Part shown: in pieces, positions 33,395 to 48,300 of the stretch
Layout of the letters: each line of letters starts with the position of its first letter
Numbering within the stretch: the stretch's first letter is position 1
NCBI RefSeq assembly: GCF_032362555.1
Contig: NC_083531.1
Coordinates: 3,906,001 to 3,970,000 of the forward strand
Length of the DNA: 64,000 bases
Reading direction: 5' to 3'
Origin: Amyelois transitella
Lineage: Eukaryota; Arthropoda; Insecta; Lepidoptera; Pyralidae
The notes under the pieces: model-generated
The model's input: the letters and a program-made list of their open reading frames with translations, nothing else
The model's database searches: none
Told to the model about the DNA's origin: nothing
Program-made: the position numbers and the translations under genes

Positions 33395-36300
33395 CTGAAA
33401 TCATTAGCATGAGTGAATTATCATAATTAAGAATAGGATAATCGCTTTACCTTGATCAAATAAGAGACGTTCTAGCAAAAGGTCAGGTCAAGAGTACCTA
33501 CACGAAACCGAATGTGGAAGAAGCGAAAGAAGTGTGCAGGGATCGTGGCAAGTGGAAAGATGTGGTCTCTGCTTGCCCTCCAGGTAAGAGGTGATTTGTG
33601 TCATGTATAATCGCTTTAGAAATTAAATTAAATCTCTTTAAAAAATGAAGTTCCCATCATCACCACTACTTACATGTTTTTAAATAAAAAAGAGTCATCA
33701 AAATACATTTATTCTTAACTAGCGACTCGCCCCCACTTCGCACGGGATTCATTTAAAGATATAAACCTTCTTCAGAAAACCCCTTTACAACAATTCAAAC
33801 AGGGACGAAATCTGTCCACAACTTTCCGAGATTGTCGCATACATAGTGACAGAGAAAAAATTGTTTATAACTTTGTTTTAAAAAAAAATGATCAAACAAG
33901 AAAAATAATTGTCATAATTTTTTTAATAATAATAAATATGGGATCTTATTTGAGGGTATAAACGTGATTATGTGTATTGTATGTAAATAAATATATACGG
34001 GACAAATTACATACATAGATTGAGTTAGCCTCGAAGTAAGTTCGAGACTTGTTTGGTGTTACGAGATACTAACTCAACGATACCACCATATTTTATAATA
34101 AATACTTCTATATAGATAAACATCCAAGACCCAGGCCAATCAGAAAAAGTTAATTATACCCCCATTTTGCTCTGGCCGGGATTCGAACCCAGGACCTCCG
34201 GTGTTAAAGACAAGCGTACTCCCGCTGCGCCACAGAGGCCATCAATTTATATACTGAAAATACAATCACTTACCGCTGCACGTATGATCTTTCTCTTTAA
34301 ATCCGTTTTCGGAGTCGCACAGGCATATTTTGTCTTGCGGCGAGAATACTTTCATGTGTGGCGGGGATGCGCTGGTCACATTGGGGGCTCCGCAGATGAG
34401 ACCCTCGTTACATTCGTCGCTGTTCGAGCACACGTGGTATAGACCTGTAATCAGATTTAATACATTCATGCGTTAAAACCTGTTGTACATTTTACTTGCA
34501 TTATCCTACTACTATTATAAAGGCGAAAGTTTGTATGGATGTTTGTTACTCTTTCACGCAAAAACTACTGAACCGATTACCATGAAATTTGGTATGTAGG
34601 TAGCTGAAGACCCAGAATAACACATAGGCTACTTTTTATCCCAGAGTTCCCGCGGGATTGATAGGGTTTCCATGCGGACGAAGTCGCGGGCGGCCTCTAG
34701 TGTTTAAATAAACGAAATAATTGTAATATTATTTATAAATTGTTAATAATGTCGGCGTAAAACCTATATAAAAAAACAAAAAAATTAAATGTACGTATGT
34801 ACATACATATCTACATAGAATCACGTCTATATCCCTTGCGGGGTAGACAAAGCCAACAGTCTTAAAAAATTGAAAGGTCAGTTCTGTTGTAGGTGTATAT
34901 TTTATACTGCTGCGCGTAACCTTGAGTTCATCATCAAATGACGATAACTTTTTTTTAGTGAACCGATTTTGATGAAACATACTTAAATGTTTTCTGAGTT
35001 AAAACAAAGCAATTGGTGAAAGTTTTAAATCGGTTCAGTACTTTCGGAGATAAGCGTGATCATACATACCTACAGACAGACAGAGAAAAAGGTAAAAAAC
35101 AAATTTTTTTGCTCTCTATCATTCATTCTAAGTGTATATTTCAGTCAAAAATACTAAATGTACAGACCAAATATTGTTTTAATACTGTTTTATTATATGT
35201 ATAGAAATATCCTGTAGAAGGCTCGAATTAATGTTTACTTTCACAACCTTCTAACAAAATGAAACTAAAAATATATATAAATGTTTAATATAGAAAAGCG
35301 ACAACATGCGATTTGAACAAGAGCTATATGTGGAGTGACCGATCGGCTCGGCGATGTTCTCTGAAGCGGCGTCTTGCGCGCGCAGACATCGTTCTTCGTT
35401 TTCTTAATTTAAACGGCACGCCACAAACCCATACGGTTATGTTTAATACAAATTCAATACATATTCAATTCTGCTAGCTTATAATTCTAACCCGTTCATG
35501 CATGCATGTAATTTTTTAATTCTCTTTCCAAATAACTTCATAATCTGTGGTTTCGTTTTCTTTTTTTTTTCTTTCTAAATAACTAGCTAGCCGATGTTAT
35601 CAGTGTAAATGCCAGTATTATTTCTTGCGCGCACGAAAGCGGTCTAATTAGTGTTTCTCAAACTCTGAGCTTTGATAACCCGCACGCCAGTCGAAAGGTG
35701 CAAGGTGAATGTGTATTATATTATTATTGGAGGCCGCCCGCGACTACATCCGCGTAGAACCGTTATCATTACTTAACAATCAATCCCGCGGGAACTCCGG
35801 GATAAAAAGTAGCCTATATGTTATTCTGGGTCTTCGGCTAACTACATACCAAATTTCATCGTAATCGGTTCAGTAGTTTTTGCGTGAAAGAGTAACAAAC
35901 ATCCATACTGATATCCTGACATACTCACAAACTTTCGCATTTATAATATTTGTAGGATATAAGGATATTTATAATATAATAATTCTATTCAGCTGTACCG
36001 TGTTCTTCCTGGCATTAAGAAAGGCGATAAAGAGATAGGCTTCTAAACTTGGGATTCTTCTATCATGGGCTAGCAACCTGTCGCTCTTTGAATTTTATTT
36101 CCAACATTAAGCCTTACCTATAGCTGAAAGTGGCCTTTGTGTCTTTTCAAGACTTCAAGACTCTGTCTACCCCGTAAGTGATTCGTGATCATATGTATGT
36201 ATGTAATTTATAGCTGAAATATAAAAATACCTTGAAGTAAGTTCAAGACTTGTATAACGAGATACCTAACCTAGCGATAATATAATAATTTATATAGAAA

Positions 36301-39300
36301 AATATCCAAGACCCAGGCCAAACAAAGAAGTTTATTCCTTTTCATGCCCTGGCAGGGATTCGAATCTGGGACCTATTGTGTCACAGACAAGCGCACTACC
36401 ACATAGACCGAGAATACGACATATAGATATACCTGAACATTACACTCCATTTATAATATACTAGCTGTGCCCGCGACTTCGTCCGCGTGGAAAATTTATT
36501 TTGGGCATTATTGAAGCCCTCAAGGATTAATAACATTCCCCGTTTTTTCACCTTTTCCATTATTTCTTCGCTCCTAAATGTTGCAGCGTGATGTTATGTA
36601 GCGTAAAACCTTCCGCGATAAATGGTCTATTCAACACAAAAATAATTTTTCAATTCGAACCAGTAGTTCCTGAGATTAAAGCGTTCAAACAAACAAACTC
36701 TTCAGCTTTATAATATTAGTATAGATTTTCCTTTATCAAAGCTTTCTCGCGTGCATATTCACGAGTTTTGTGCACGAAAATTTGTAAACATTAATCTTCG
36801 TTATTTTATATGTTAATTATGAAAATATTCCTGATAATCGAACGAGATACGGTCAAAGGTTACTGTATACCTTTCATTATAATTGACCTTTACAATATAT
36901 TATTTTTTTGTTAGTGCCGTGTGGTTCCCGACACGAATACAAAAAAAAGAAAAAGACCACTCCATCTCTTTCCCATGGATGTCGTAACAGGCGACTAAGG
37001 GATATGCTTACAAATCGTGGAAAAGAGGCGTGATTTTATGTACCTATGTGTGTATGTATGTAATTTCCTAGTTTAAATGACTAGTCAGCCCTTCACTTTG
37101 TTCTTAGATACACACTATCACGTCCTTATCCCTAACGAGGTAGACAGAACTAACAAACTCTAAAAGACTGAAAGAAACACAAGACTGAAAGAAACACGTT
37201 CAGCTGTACAGCTTAGTGATAGAATTGAGATTCAAACAGTGACAGGTTGCAAGCACAGTCCTTAGTTAATTAGTCTTTCCCTTGATTGACTTTTACATTT
37301 TGCACGGGAAAAGAAGAAACTGGCACAAAGTTTCCTTCGCTACTACCTCGGTAGTCGAATATTCGTGAACGCATTTATTTTTACCAAAAATATAAGCATT
37401 GCGTGCGTAAAGTCAAAGGTCGATCGTGCGTCTCTTTCGCTCGTATGTTAATTATGTTTTCTCTTTCTAGAGAATCCGGAAATTCGTGAATAATGGGGGT
37501 TGAAGTTCAAATCGAAAGGTTGAGAATTGTTGTTGGGAAAAGGGATAAGGAATGCTTAGACGGTTTTGGTCATGTCGAGATGATGAATGATAGGTTACAT
37601 AATGTACATACATACATATAGTCACGTCTATATCCCTTACGGGGTAGACAGAGCCAGCAGTCTTGAAAGGACTGATAGGCCACGTTGACCGTTGGGTCTG
37701 TCTACCCCGCATGGGAAATAGACATGATTATATGTATGCATTAAACGAGAACTATACATACATATATATAATCACGTCTATACCTATCCCTTGCGGGGTA
37801 TACAGTGACAGGTTGCTAGCCCATTGCCTAAAAGAAGAATCCAAAGTATATACTTGGGATTCTTCTTTTCTCAGTTTTTTCATCAATCGCCTTATACGAC
37901 ATCCATGGGAAAGATATGGAGTGATCCTATTCTATTGGTGCCGGGTACCACACGGCACTTTCAGATAAGTAGATTAAAGGTTTCCACAGATCCACACTCA
38001 CTTTTAGCCTGAGACTCGCACTGGCCGTTCACGGGTGAGGAGTTGTCACCGCAAAGGCATCTCGTGGCCGGGTCGTAGTGCGTTCTCACGCAAGAGCTGC
38101 TGCTAATACCTGCACATTCGGCTTGTCTGGAGCACGGGCGAGCTGGAAGTGGAAAATTGAGGGTTAATAAAAAAAAAAGAAAATTGGTTGTCTGTAAAAT
38201 CGGTTTGATGACGATAGTTGAACGTGACAACGTCTTAAAAATTTCAAATTCAAACGTTTATTTGCCAACTATGAGTCATATAGTCTACCCCGCAAGGGAT
38301 ATAGACGTGAACATATGTATGTATGAGTCATATACAGGGTGACATTTAAAACAACTGCATAAATTTAACTGTTAAGTGTACTCATCTAAAGGATATTTAA
38401 AAACGTTAAAAGAAAAATATCGGTTCATATTTCAGAAAGTACGAAAAAAAAATTTCCCTCGTGCAATTTGATAGGATATATAATTTTGTTCGTATCATAG
38501 CAACTCGGTGAGTATTGCTATGTAATTATTTTACTTATATAAAACAATTTTGATTTAATTTGTTAATTTTTAAACTTTATACTTTAATAACAGTTTAGAT
38601 TGAATTTATTACTAGTAAAAAATATATATGTCTTAAGAAAATACTGATGGAATGGTAGCATTTTTCAAAAGAAAATTTAAATTTCATTTATTTATTAGAT
38701 TTGTATGTGTATAGAGAAGGAGGTATACGCTGCCGAACGCGAAGGCCGATTGTGCCTCTTTGTCGCTCGTTCCGCGCTCTCGCTCGCACTTCAGCCTTAC
38801 ATGGAACGCCTCAGAGCGAGGTAACGCCGCATGAGTCATGTTTTTTCGTGCGTACAGCGGGCTCAATCGAATTATAAGACGTTGTCACGTCAAAATGTGT
38901 ATGTAATGGTTAGAGTTATGCATAACTAAAGATTAATATAAATATGTACGGGACAAATTACACATATTGAGTTAGCCTCGAAGTAAGTTCGAGACTTGTG
39001 TTACGAGATACTAAATCAACGATCCTTTATTTTATAATAAATACTTATATAGATAAACATCCAAGACCCAGGACAATCAGAAAAAGTTCTTATCTGATCA
39101 TGCCCTGGCCGGGATTCGACTTACCACGGTGAAGGAAAATATAATGAGGTAACCTGCGATATGGGTTAAAAAAGGGTGCCGTGTGGATCCCGGCACCAGT
39201 ACAAAAAAGAATAGGACCACTCCATCTTTTCCCCATGGATGTCGTAAAAGGCGACTAAGGGATAGGCTTACAAACTTGGGATTCTTTTTTTAGGCGATGA

Positions 39301-42300
39301 GCTAGCAACCTGTCATTATTTGAATCTCAATTCTATCATTAAGCCAAATAGCTGAGCGTGGTCTATCAGTCTTTTCGAGACTGTTGGCCCTGTCTACCCC
39401 ACAAGGGATATAGACGTGACCATATGTATGTAATGTATTGAAAGAAAAAGGATATGTTCTCTTTCTGTTGAATGTTAAAAACATTTAAAAGAAAGAAACA
39501 GAGTATTTCTTCTCAGTTCCGCCGCTTACCAATAAGTTTATAACAATTAAATATGTATAGGTCACAAACACAACACAATAGTCATCTCCCTCTCACCTTT
39601 CTTACCCTGTTTGAAGAAGCTAAATTTGTAGATAATCTGTAGAAAGTTACACCACATAATAACTTGCCTGCGTCCTCCTAAGAATCAAGTAACAGGAATA
39701 GAAAAGGCTTACATGAATTGTCAAGATGAATGAAAGCAGACTTATTATGTCTTCCTCCTGGCTTTAGTCCCGGTTGCATCCTCGCTTAGAGAAGCGTTTC
39801 TCCCAGAGGGGAGAGGGAGCCCGGGGTAAGCCTTTGAACATGGATCCTGGATTGGATGAGTCAGGTTTCTACACGAAGCGACTCACCTCCGTAACCTTTG
39901 CACGGGAACCTAACCCGTATTGGATCATATGGTTACACATCCAGTTGCCTGAATGTGCAGTTTTTCTCAAGATTAATGATGGATTGGATAGATGGACGAT
40001 TACCTCACCGTATAATCAATCATCAAGTCATCAACCTCTTGTACATGATTCCAAAAATAGTTATAGGTACATGGCCGCGGTAGGATTCGAACCGGTGCCT
40101 TTATGCGCGGCCGCGTTTTGACAAGGCACCTTAACCATTCAACCACTGACGCTCTTATTGAAATGTAAGCAAGTAAATATATTATCTCTTTCTAAATGGC
40201 ATTTTTCAACAATCTTGCTAATGCTTTGTACGGCTTTGCATAGTATAAAAAATTAATCAATATATTTGTCTTTTGCTTCTTGTAGTCTTCATCAAATGTA
40301 AGAATCAATAGGTACGCAAAATATTGTATCCAATGATATGAACTTAGCGTGTGGTAGGTATTATGTAAATTTTCTTCATACCGAAAAAAGATAGCTATAC
40401 CATTTGCTTTTCAAGGAATCTTACTAGTAAAAATGTAATAGTTTTATTTCTGATACAGTTACTTATAGACATCCAGTTAAACAGGCCCTTTGAGTGTTGC
40501 AAACCTGAGTCTGGCTTTGTCTACCATATAAAGGATAAATACCCTTGTAATATATGTGTGCGTAATAAGAAATTTGGCATTTGATTACAAAACAAACTTT
40601 TTGTTTCAAAAGTATGTGCACAGATTAAACTTCAACAAAATAACTAATATTTAAATCGTTTAAAATCCTGGCATTTAAAAACGAATTCCTTGGCCATGTT
40701 CCGGAATACTAAAAAAACTATAAATGTCACAACGTCCAATTACAACCTTAGGTTGAGTGCCATTGGACATAAATTTAAAAAGTTCGAAGCATTCTAATTT
40801 AAAATTCAAATTGCAACAGATAGCGGCGTGTCCGGCACGGCAGCGCAGTGGCGGGAAACAGTGGCTAGTTTATGTGGAACCCTCGATTGCCCTATATAAC
40901 ATAGTTTCAAGGTGATTCTATGTGAGGTATAGAGTGAGAAAGGTCAACGTAAATTGGCTCGTAATAGTAAGGTGTAAATCTAGCTTGCTTCCGAGTTTTA
41001 TCTGACAGCCATCTTTGTTTGAAGAATGGAAGTGGGTTACCATGGGGTTACCATGAACGTGTTTTGTGCGTAATATATTTCGTTTAGATTAGGGAGTAGT
41101 TAATTAAGGGAAATAGGGCAGCATTGGTACTAATGAGGCCTACATAGATCTGTGACGAGTTAATAAAAAAACATCGATTTTATTATCGTCCAGTCAATTA
41201 AATTACAGATTCATATGTTTATGAAGTTCTTTATAATGGCTAAAGTATTCCCGCGTAAAAGGCTTATTTTTAATATACCTATACCTTTTTTGTAAACTCA
41301 ATAAAAGTCAATTTAAAAAAATAACGTTCCCGCCATTTAAGTTCGCGTGACATTTCGTAGTCAATTTACACAACAATAAATATATATCACATAGAAAAAT
41401 TGCGCCGTTTAAAAATGCAATTTGAGAACTCTGAAACAATAATTTGCTGCATTCTTACTTTTATTTCTTGGGTTTCGAATTAAAATTATTATGATAATTT
41501 GTTCGTGTTTGGTTAGGTGTGGTGTAGGTACTTATGTCGAGCCTCCATTTTGTTTAAATGTCAAGTTTAGCTTTTTTTGTGAAATAGTTGTGCATTATAC
41601 GATTTATATTTAGAAAGTGGAGCAAAGCCATGGCCTTTTTATTTTTTTTATTACAACGAAATGCATTGTTATAATAAAATACTTACGTATCTATTTAATT
41701 GTAACTTTCTCTTGAAATTTAATAACGTAAGTAGATTAAGTTCAGTTAATCTCATGAAAATACCAATCCCTTTAGGACTAGTGAAAGCCTAAAAAAGAAT
41801 TTTTATATTCCTACACAAGCAAAAACTTATAGCATTCGTAGTATAGCGTCTTTAGTACCTATCTTGCTTCGCGTGATCGTATCGATAAATCATTTTATAT
41901 CAATCGTCGGCCATCTTTTGTCATAGACACTGTATCACTTATTGTCATGGAATACAATACTTCTATTCATTTTGTTTCGTGTCTATGGTTCTGTAATCAA
42001 TCAATCAATAGAATATTGTTTCTATAAATAAATCTGTCACTGACTGACAGATTTGTTGAACAGTTGAAATTGAAAACTGAAATTTGGCATGTATGTCCTT
42101 TAGGGAGTGTAGGAGAACACTAAAGAGGTTTTTAGAAATTCTGTATCTTCAACTACCTACATACCAAATTTCATCGTAATCGGTTCAGTAGGATATGCGT
42201 GAAAGAGTAACAAACATCCATAACTACATACAGCATTATGCTGAGGGGATACCCTTTCGGGTATACCATTATCATTATCTTTTAAACGTGTATTCTTGTG

Positions 42301-45300
42301 TTTTTGTAATGGTTTTTTTTTTCAAATAAATGCTTTTTACTTTACATACATACTAACAAACTTTCGCCTTTTTAATATTATTTATTGGTAGGATTTTCTT
42401 GGCACAAATATAATAAACAATGCGGGCAGTAAATCTGAACTGTTTACCGGTCGCCTTGACTTTTTAATAATTTGCATAAATGTAGGCAAAAGACATTGCG
42501 AATTATTGTCTTCGGTTGACTAGTAATTTATCAGGGTTTGCTCGCTTTCATAGTATTATTATAGCTCGTAGTAATATTCATATGAAATTATTGAAGACAG
42601 TGACATACAGACAGACAGTGACAGGTTGCTAGCCTATCCTTAAGTCAGCTTTTACGATATCCACAGGAAAGAAACGGAGTGGTCCCATTCTTTTTTCTAT
42701 TGGTGCCGGGAACCACACGGCACAAAAAAGTTTAATTTGAAAGAAAACACTTTAACGCGTAACATAAAGTTAATTGCCTCATTTGAATACACGTTCCAAG
42801 ATGGCGGATCGATACAGATAATATATTCTAGAGGAAATGTTGGGGAATTTGTTAAAATTCCTTTTTTATTCAATTTCGATTTACTAAATGTAGGAACAAT
42901 GAGAATGTGATGTGTCGTTTCCGGAAGCGTTTAATGGGCGTATGCATAGATTTATTTTAGTTTTTAATGTATATTATTATATGTGTAGTAAACTTATTTT
43001 TGCAGTGAGCTTGCTTCTAGCTAGCTTCGCCACGCATAGAAATATCTAGCGCAATATATCAGTAAGTTACTTAGAGACTTGCTGTGTCATAGCCGTGCTA
43101 CGCAGCGCTACGCAGCGCTACCCCACGCATAGGAATATCTAGCGCAGTATAGCAGTATCTATATCTGCTTTGTGTTGTTTTGTATGTTTTACTCTTATGG
43201 TGCAATAAAGAGTTTTATCTATCTACTTAAGTGTAGGAGTGACTTGGTGCGTCGTAGCAGTGCTACGCAGCGCTACGCAGCGTTACGCCATGCATAGGAA
43301 TATCTAGCGCAGTATATCAGTAAGTTACTTAGTGACTTGCTCTGTCGTAGCCGTGCTACGCAGCGCTACGCCACGCATAGGAATATCTAGCGCAGTGTAT
43401 CAGTATTTTACTTAGAGACTTGCCGTGTCGTAGCCGTGCTACGCAGCGCTACGCCACGCATAGGAATATCTAGCGCAGTGTATCAGTAAGTTACTTAGAG
43501 ACTTGTTGTGTCATAGCCGTGCTACGCAGCGCTACGCCACGCATCTATACTAATATTATAAAGCTGAAGAGTTTGTTTTTTTTGTTTGTTTGTTTGAACG
43601 CGCTTATCTCAGGAACTACTTGTTCGAATTGAAAAAATCTTTTTGTGTTGAATAGACCATTTATCGAGGAAGCCTTTAGGCTATATAACATCACGCTGCA
43701 ACTATAAGCAGCAAAGAAATAGCGAAGAATCTATGGCGACATTTCAAACGACATACGAATTGGAGCATCAATATAACCTCCGACACAACATAGTCTGTCG
43801 CGCGGTTCCCCAGGCATCACATCAGCCTGCAGGAAGACGCCCGAAACATCGCTCGCGCTATAGAATTATTTAAAGGTTTTCTTTCTACTTAACTACCATG
43901 GAAGTTTAGATATCAAAATTTAAGCTTCTACTACCAAAAGTTATTTTTAAAAGATCAATATAAGTCAGTAACCTGACGAAGTTAATACAAAGAGTACCTA
44001 CACGTATATAGAGTGCACGCGATTAATAACATGAATATTATATTTTTTGTATTGGTGCCGGGAACCACACGGCACCAATAAAAAAAGAATAGGACCACTC
44101 CATCTCTTTCCCATGGACGTCGTAAAAGACGACTAAGGGATAAGCTTACGAACAAGGGATTCTTCTTTTAGGCGATGGGCTAGCAATCTGTCACTATTTG
44201 AATCTCAATTCTATCATTAAGCCAAATAGCTGAACGTGGCCATTCAATCTTTTCAAGAATGTTGGCTCTGTCTACCCCGCAAGGGATATAGACGTGACCA
44301 TATGTATGTATATTATAAATGCGACAATTTGTGAGTTCTTATTTAACTTTCATAGAATTTAGCACACACATAATTAGTTATGAATACTGAGAATGACATT
44401 CGGGCATTTTTCATACCGGTAAATTTACATTCCGTAAATAAATAAATGTATACGAGGTAAATTACGCAGACTGAGCCTAAAAGTAAGATCGTGACATGTG
44501 TTATGGTATACTAAATCAACGATACTAAAATTAAAAAAAGAATCTTAAATAAATACACTTCGAAGATCCAGGCCAATCAGAAAGAGTTCTTTTTTCACCA
44601 TAACTTGATCAATAATCAAACCAGGGACTTTTGGGTTTGGAGGCGACAATCAGTCATCTGCACTAAACAGTTGACAGCCCGTATATACATGTGGCGACAT
44701 CTATACGCCGCACGTCACAACATCCAATCACACAACAACTGTCAATCATCGCGAAGAAATTGACGCGCTCAGCCAATAGCAGCGAATAATCTAAATCGCG
44801 ATTACAAAGATTTCACGGATTGGAGCATAAATACAACCTCCGACACAACATCGTCTGTCGCGCGGTTCCCCATGCATAACACCTAGCCTGGCGGAAGATC
44901 TTCCCTTTGGTGGCGGTCGAGCCGAAACATCGCTCCCGCTACATACATATTTGGATTGGAAACTTTTTAAAAGGTGGCTAAGGGAAAGGCTGATAAGCTT
45001 GAGATTCACGAGAGAGATGGGCTAACAACCTGTCACTATTTAAATCTCTAATCCATCATTAAAAGCTGAACATCGCCTCATCAGTCTTTTCAAGACTGTC
45101 CGTTAAAATACATATTTCAACTCGCTTTTAACCATAAGAGCGCGCTCTACAACAGTATATTGTCACACTAACAGTACGATGTAACTCCATTTATAAATGC
45201 CAAGTGAAAATGATGGATTTCTATTATTAAGTTGTTATAACACGAGGAAAATTACAGTTTCTGGACGCAATATATCAAAATGATTTACAAACAGGTAAGT

Positions 45301-48300
45301 ACAATAGTTACGGTAAAATGGATATAATATTGTTAAGGCGGAGACAAAAGACTCAAAAAGACTGAAAGAAAACGTGCAGTTGTATAAATAAATTAATCAT
45401 AGTATTGAGATTCAAATACTGACAGGTTGCTAGCCCATCTTAGTCGCTTTTTAAGTCATCCATGGGAAAGAGGTCCTATTCTTTTTTGTATTGATGCCGG
45501 GAACCACACGGCACCTATCAAAACTAATGTTAAAAATTGGAAAGAAAACTTATTTGTTTGTTACCTCATAGATTATATACTGAATTAATCTACTTAAAAT
45601 ATCACGTATATATAATTAAGAGTCTGGAGAAAGACATAGGGTTCCTTTCATTACGACAAAAATAAAGTTTCCGTAGGATTTGCGAAAAAACTGTCAAAAT
45701 TTTTTTGGTGGCGCTTATTACGTCTATTTTTTGTTAGGTGGCGCTAAAATCGTACGGGTAAAAGCTAGTTTATTTATATTTAGTGAAAATAAACTGCTGT
45801 ACATAACAAACTATAAGTATAACATTAGACAATAAGCCATTAACAGGTTCCCACTGATACTTGTACCAATTACATTTTTCTTAGTAAATTACGTACATTA
45901 GTTTGAATGCAAGCTCTTACGGTGAGGGAAAACATTGTGAAGAAGCACAGTCAACTGAATGTCTAACTATGTTCCAATACAGGTTTTTTTTAATTATATA
46001 ACTACTAAAGCATTATGTTGGCAATATTTTTCTAAGATTGAGTTTACAAGATTTATTGTAGACAAATGTTGCGCCGATGGGCACCTGCTATTTGATACAA
46101 GTACCACATCTTTGCTATATGTCTAGTGTTCCAATATAGGTTAGGTTCCCCTGCAAAGGTTGCGGAGGTTAGATAGGAGTCGCTTCGTGTAAAAACCTGA
46201 CTCACCCAATCCAGGAGTCATAGGCGCACCTCGTGCTCCAGTGAGATGAGTAAGGAATAATTAGGTACATTCAAAATATGAGTTTTTGCATTAAATGTAA
46301 TTTATAATAGTATTTAGTGACGATATAAAAAACGAACTGTGACAAAAGAGATGAAAATAGTGAAATGAGAATATAATTTTTTTTTCTACAAGAATAAAAT
46401 TTAAGTGCTCAGTATTTTACATTATGTGAGTGCAGTGTGACATTATGGCGTCAGAAAATGTTAATTATTTTTGTTTTACTCCATGAAAATTTACCTGAAA
46501 ACAATATTAAGTTGTAGCTTTTAAAATTTAGCAAAATAATAATGCTTTGATTATTCTTTCAAATCTATTATCTTCAAAGTTGTATTCTTTTTATTTAGAA
46601 AATAAAAACACATTTTTTTTTAACTGGTAACAAATAAATAGGTATGTTATGACATTTTGTTCTAAATTTAGAAAATATAAAATATATGATTTAAAAACAT
46701 CTGTTAAACACACTTTAATAGCGGCCAGCACGCACGTACGTATGTCATAAAAAAAAACTTACCTGGTGGAGTCGTAGGTGCTATTTCTTTCGGTGGATCT
46801 TGGCTCTTGCCAAAGGTGGTGAGGGCTTCATACGACACCCCAGTCAACCCAGCCAGTATCAAGGATACGAAGGCTGACGCCGCTTGCCGCTTGCACCACA
46901 TCTCGATTCGCAAAAAAGTATCATTTTCTATTATTTGTGAGACGTGCAAATTTGCATTCTTTGTCGGTTTTATTCGATGTTCAAATTCGGAATTCGGGTT
47001 ATGAAAGTATTCCAATTTTAATTTGAATATGTGTCGTTTCGTATTAAAAATATAACTTTGTTAATTCGTGTCAAAGAACGTTTTATTCCTTTAAATAATG
47101 ATTTATTTGTTTTTAACAAATTGATTAAATAAGACACGGAAATTGTACCGAACCGCCATGTTTTTACGTAGATAATATTATTAACCTCAATTTGAAATTT
47201 ATGATTTTTTTTATACGAACAATGTTTTTATTCGCGCATTTTCAAGATGTGGTGTTAGTTGGCGCTTTAATAGGCGTCATTTTAGTAGGTTTTTTTTTTA
47301 AATAAAGACAAGTTTATAGTTCAAGAACCTATTTTCATTTTAAATGTCAAACCATTTAATTAATTAATTTTTTGATTTCTTTTTACGTCTTCATTTTTAA
47401 ATGATGTACTAGAAATACTCACTTGACCAGAAATGGCAAAACGAATAACCAACATTTACTAAACAATTATCATCTAACGTGACTCTACAAAGACGTGCAA
47501 TGACAAAGAAAAAAAAAATGATCTCACCAAATCTAACTGACACATTCAAATTGCACGTCTTCCCAATACATTGCAACTCTAATCTCTAGCGTTGGTGGCG
47601 GCCATCAAAATGATTGATATCGCCTTCAAATAATGTTCGTGTATGATATTGTATGAGAAGCTTTTCCCGCTAAATAGTAAATCTTACCCGGCGCTGGCGT
47701 CGTTGTGGGCGGTTTTGGCGGGTCTGTGTTCGCTTTTCCGAACGACGATATTCCGAAGGCTTCGGTCGACTGAATATTCAGCCACACAGCCAGAATTACG
47801 GTTAAAAGAGTCATTATTATACATTTGCACCACATTGTCACTGTAATTACGTATGATTAAGTTTTGTCTATGGTGTTGAAATAACGCCAATTATGTCAAT
47901 TGAAAACGGTGCTCGGTTATGCGAAATTGTTTTTTGTTTTGTGTGCTTAGTGATGGTAATTCAAAGCTTTGTTTGTTTACCTAATGTTGCTAGTGAATGT
48001 AACATTCTACTTTGTGGGAAGTTTGTTGAATAAATGTATGTAACTTTCAACTTATTGATAGTCGTTTTTTTTTTATTAGCCGCTTTGACGACAAATATTT
48101 CGTGTTTATTTGAAGGAGTGTTGATGAGTAAAGACACTGAAATATATTGTGTTACAAATTGAAACCATTTTGTAGTTTTATAAAAAAAAATGTTGATTAT
48201 TTGATGCATCATCCTTGTCCAATTAATAAAAATCTTGTCATTTATTATGTACACAGATAGTAAAAAAAACTATAAACAAAAAAATAAGATTTATAAAAAA

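Noticed and set aside
40068-40155. tRNA-like sequence with A and B boxes
   Set aside because: It is continuous with a SINE body found in several copies and does not fold with a full acceptor stem.
40880-41060. CCTATATAAC TATA-like box and repeated GGTTACCATG
   Set aside because: No open frame or exon follows on either strand.
43013-43545. Regularly spaced repeats as a CRISPR-like array
   Set aside because: Units are contiguous 82-bp tandem repeats without unique spacers, in an animal genome.
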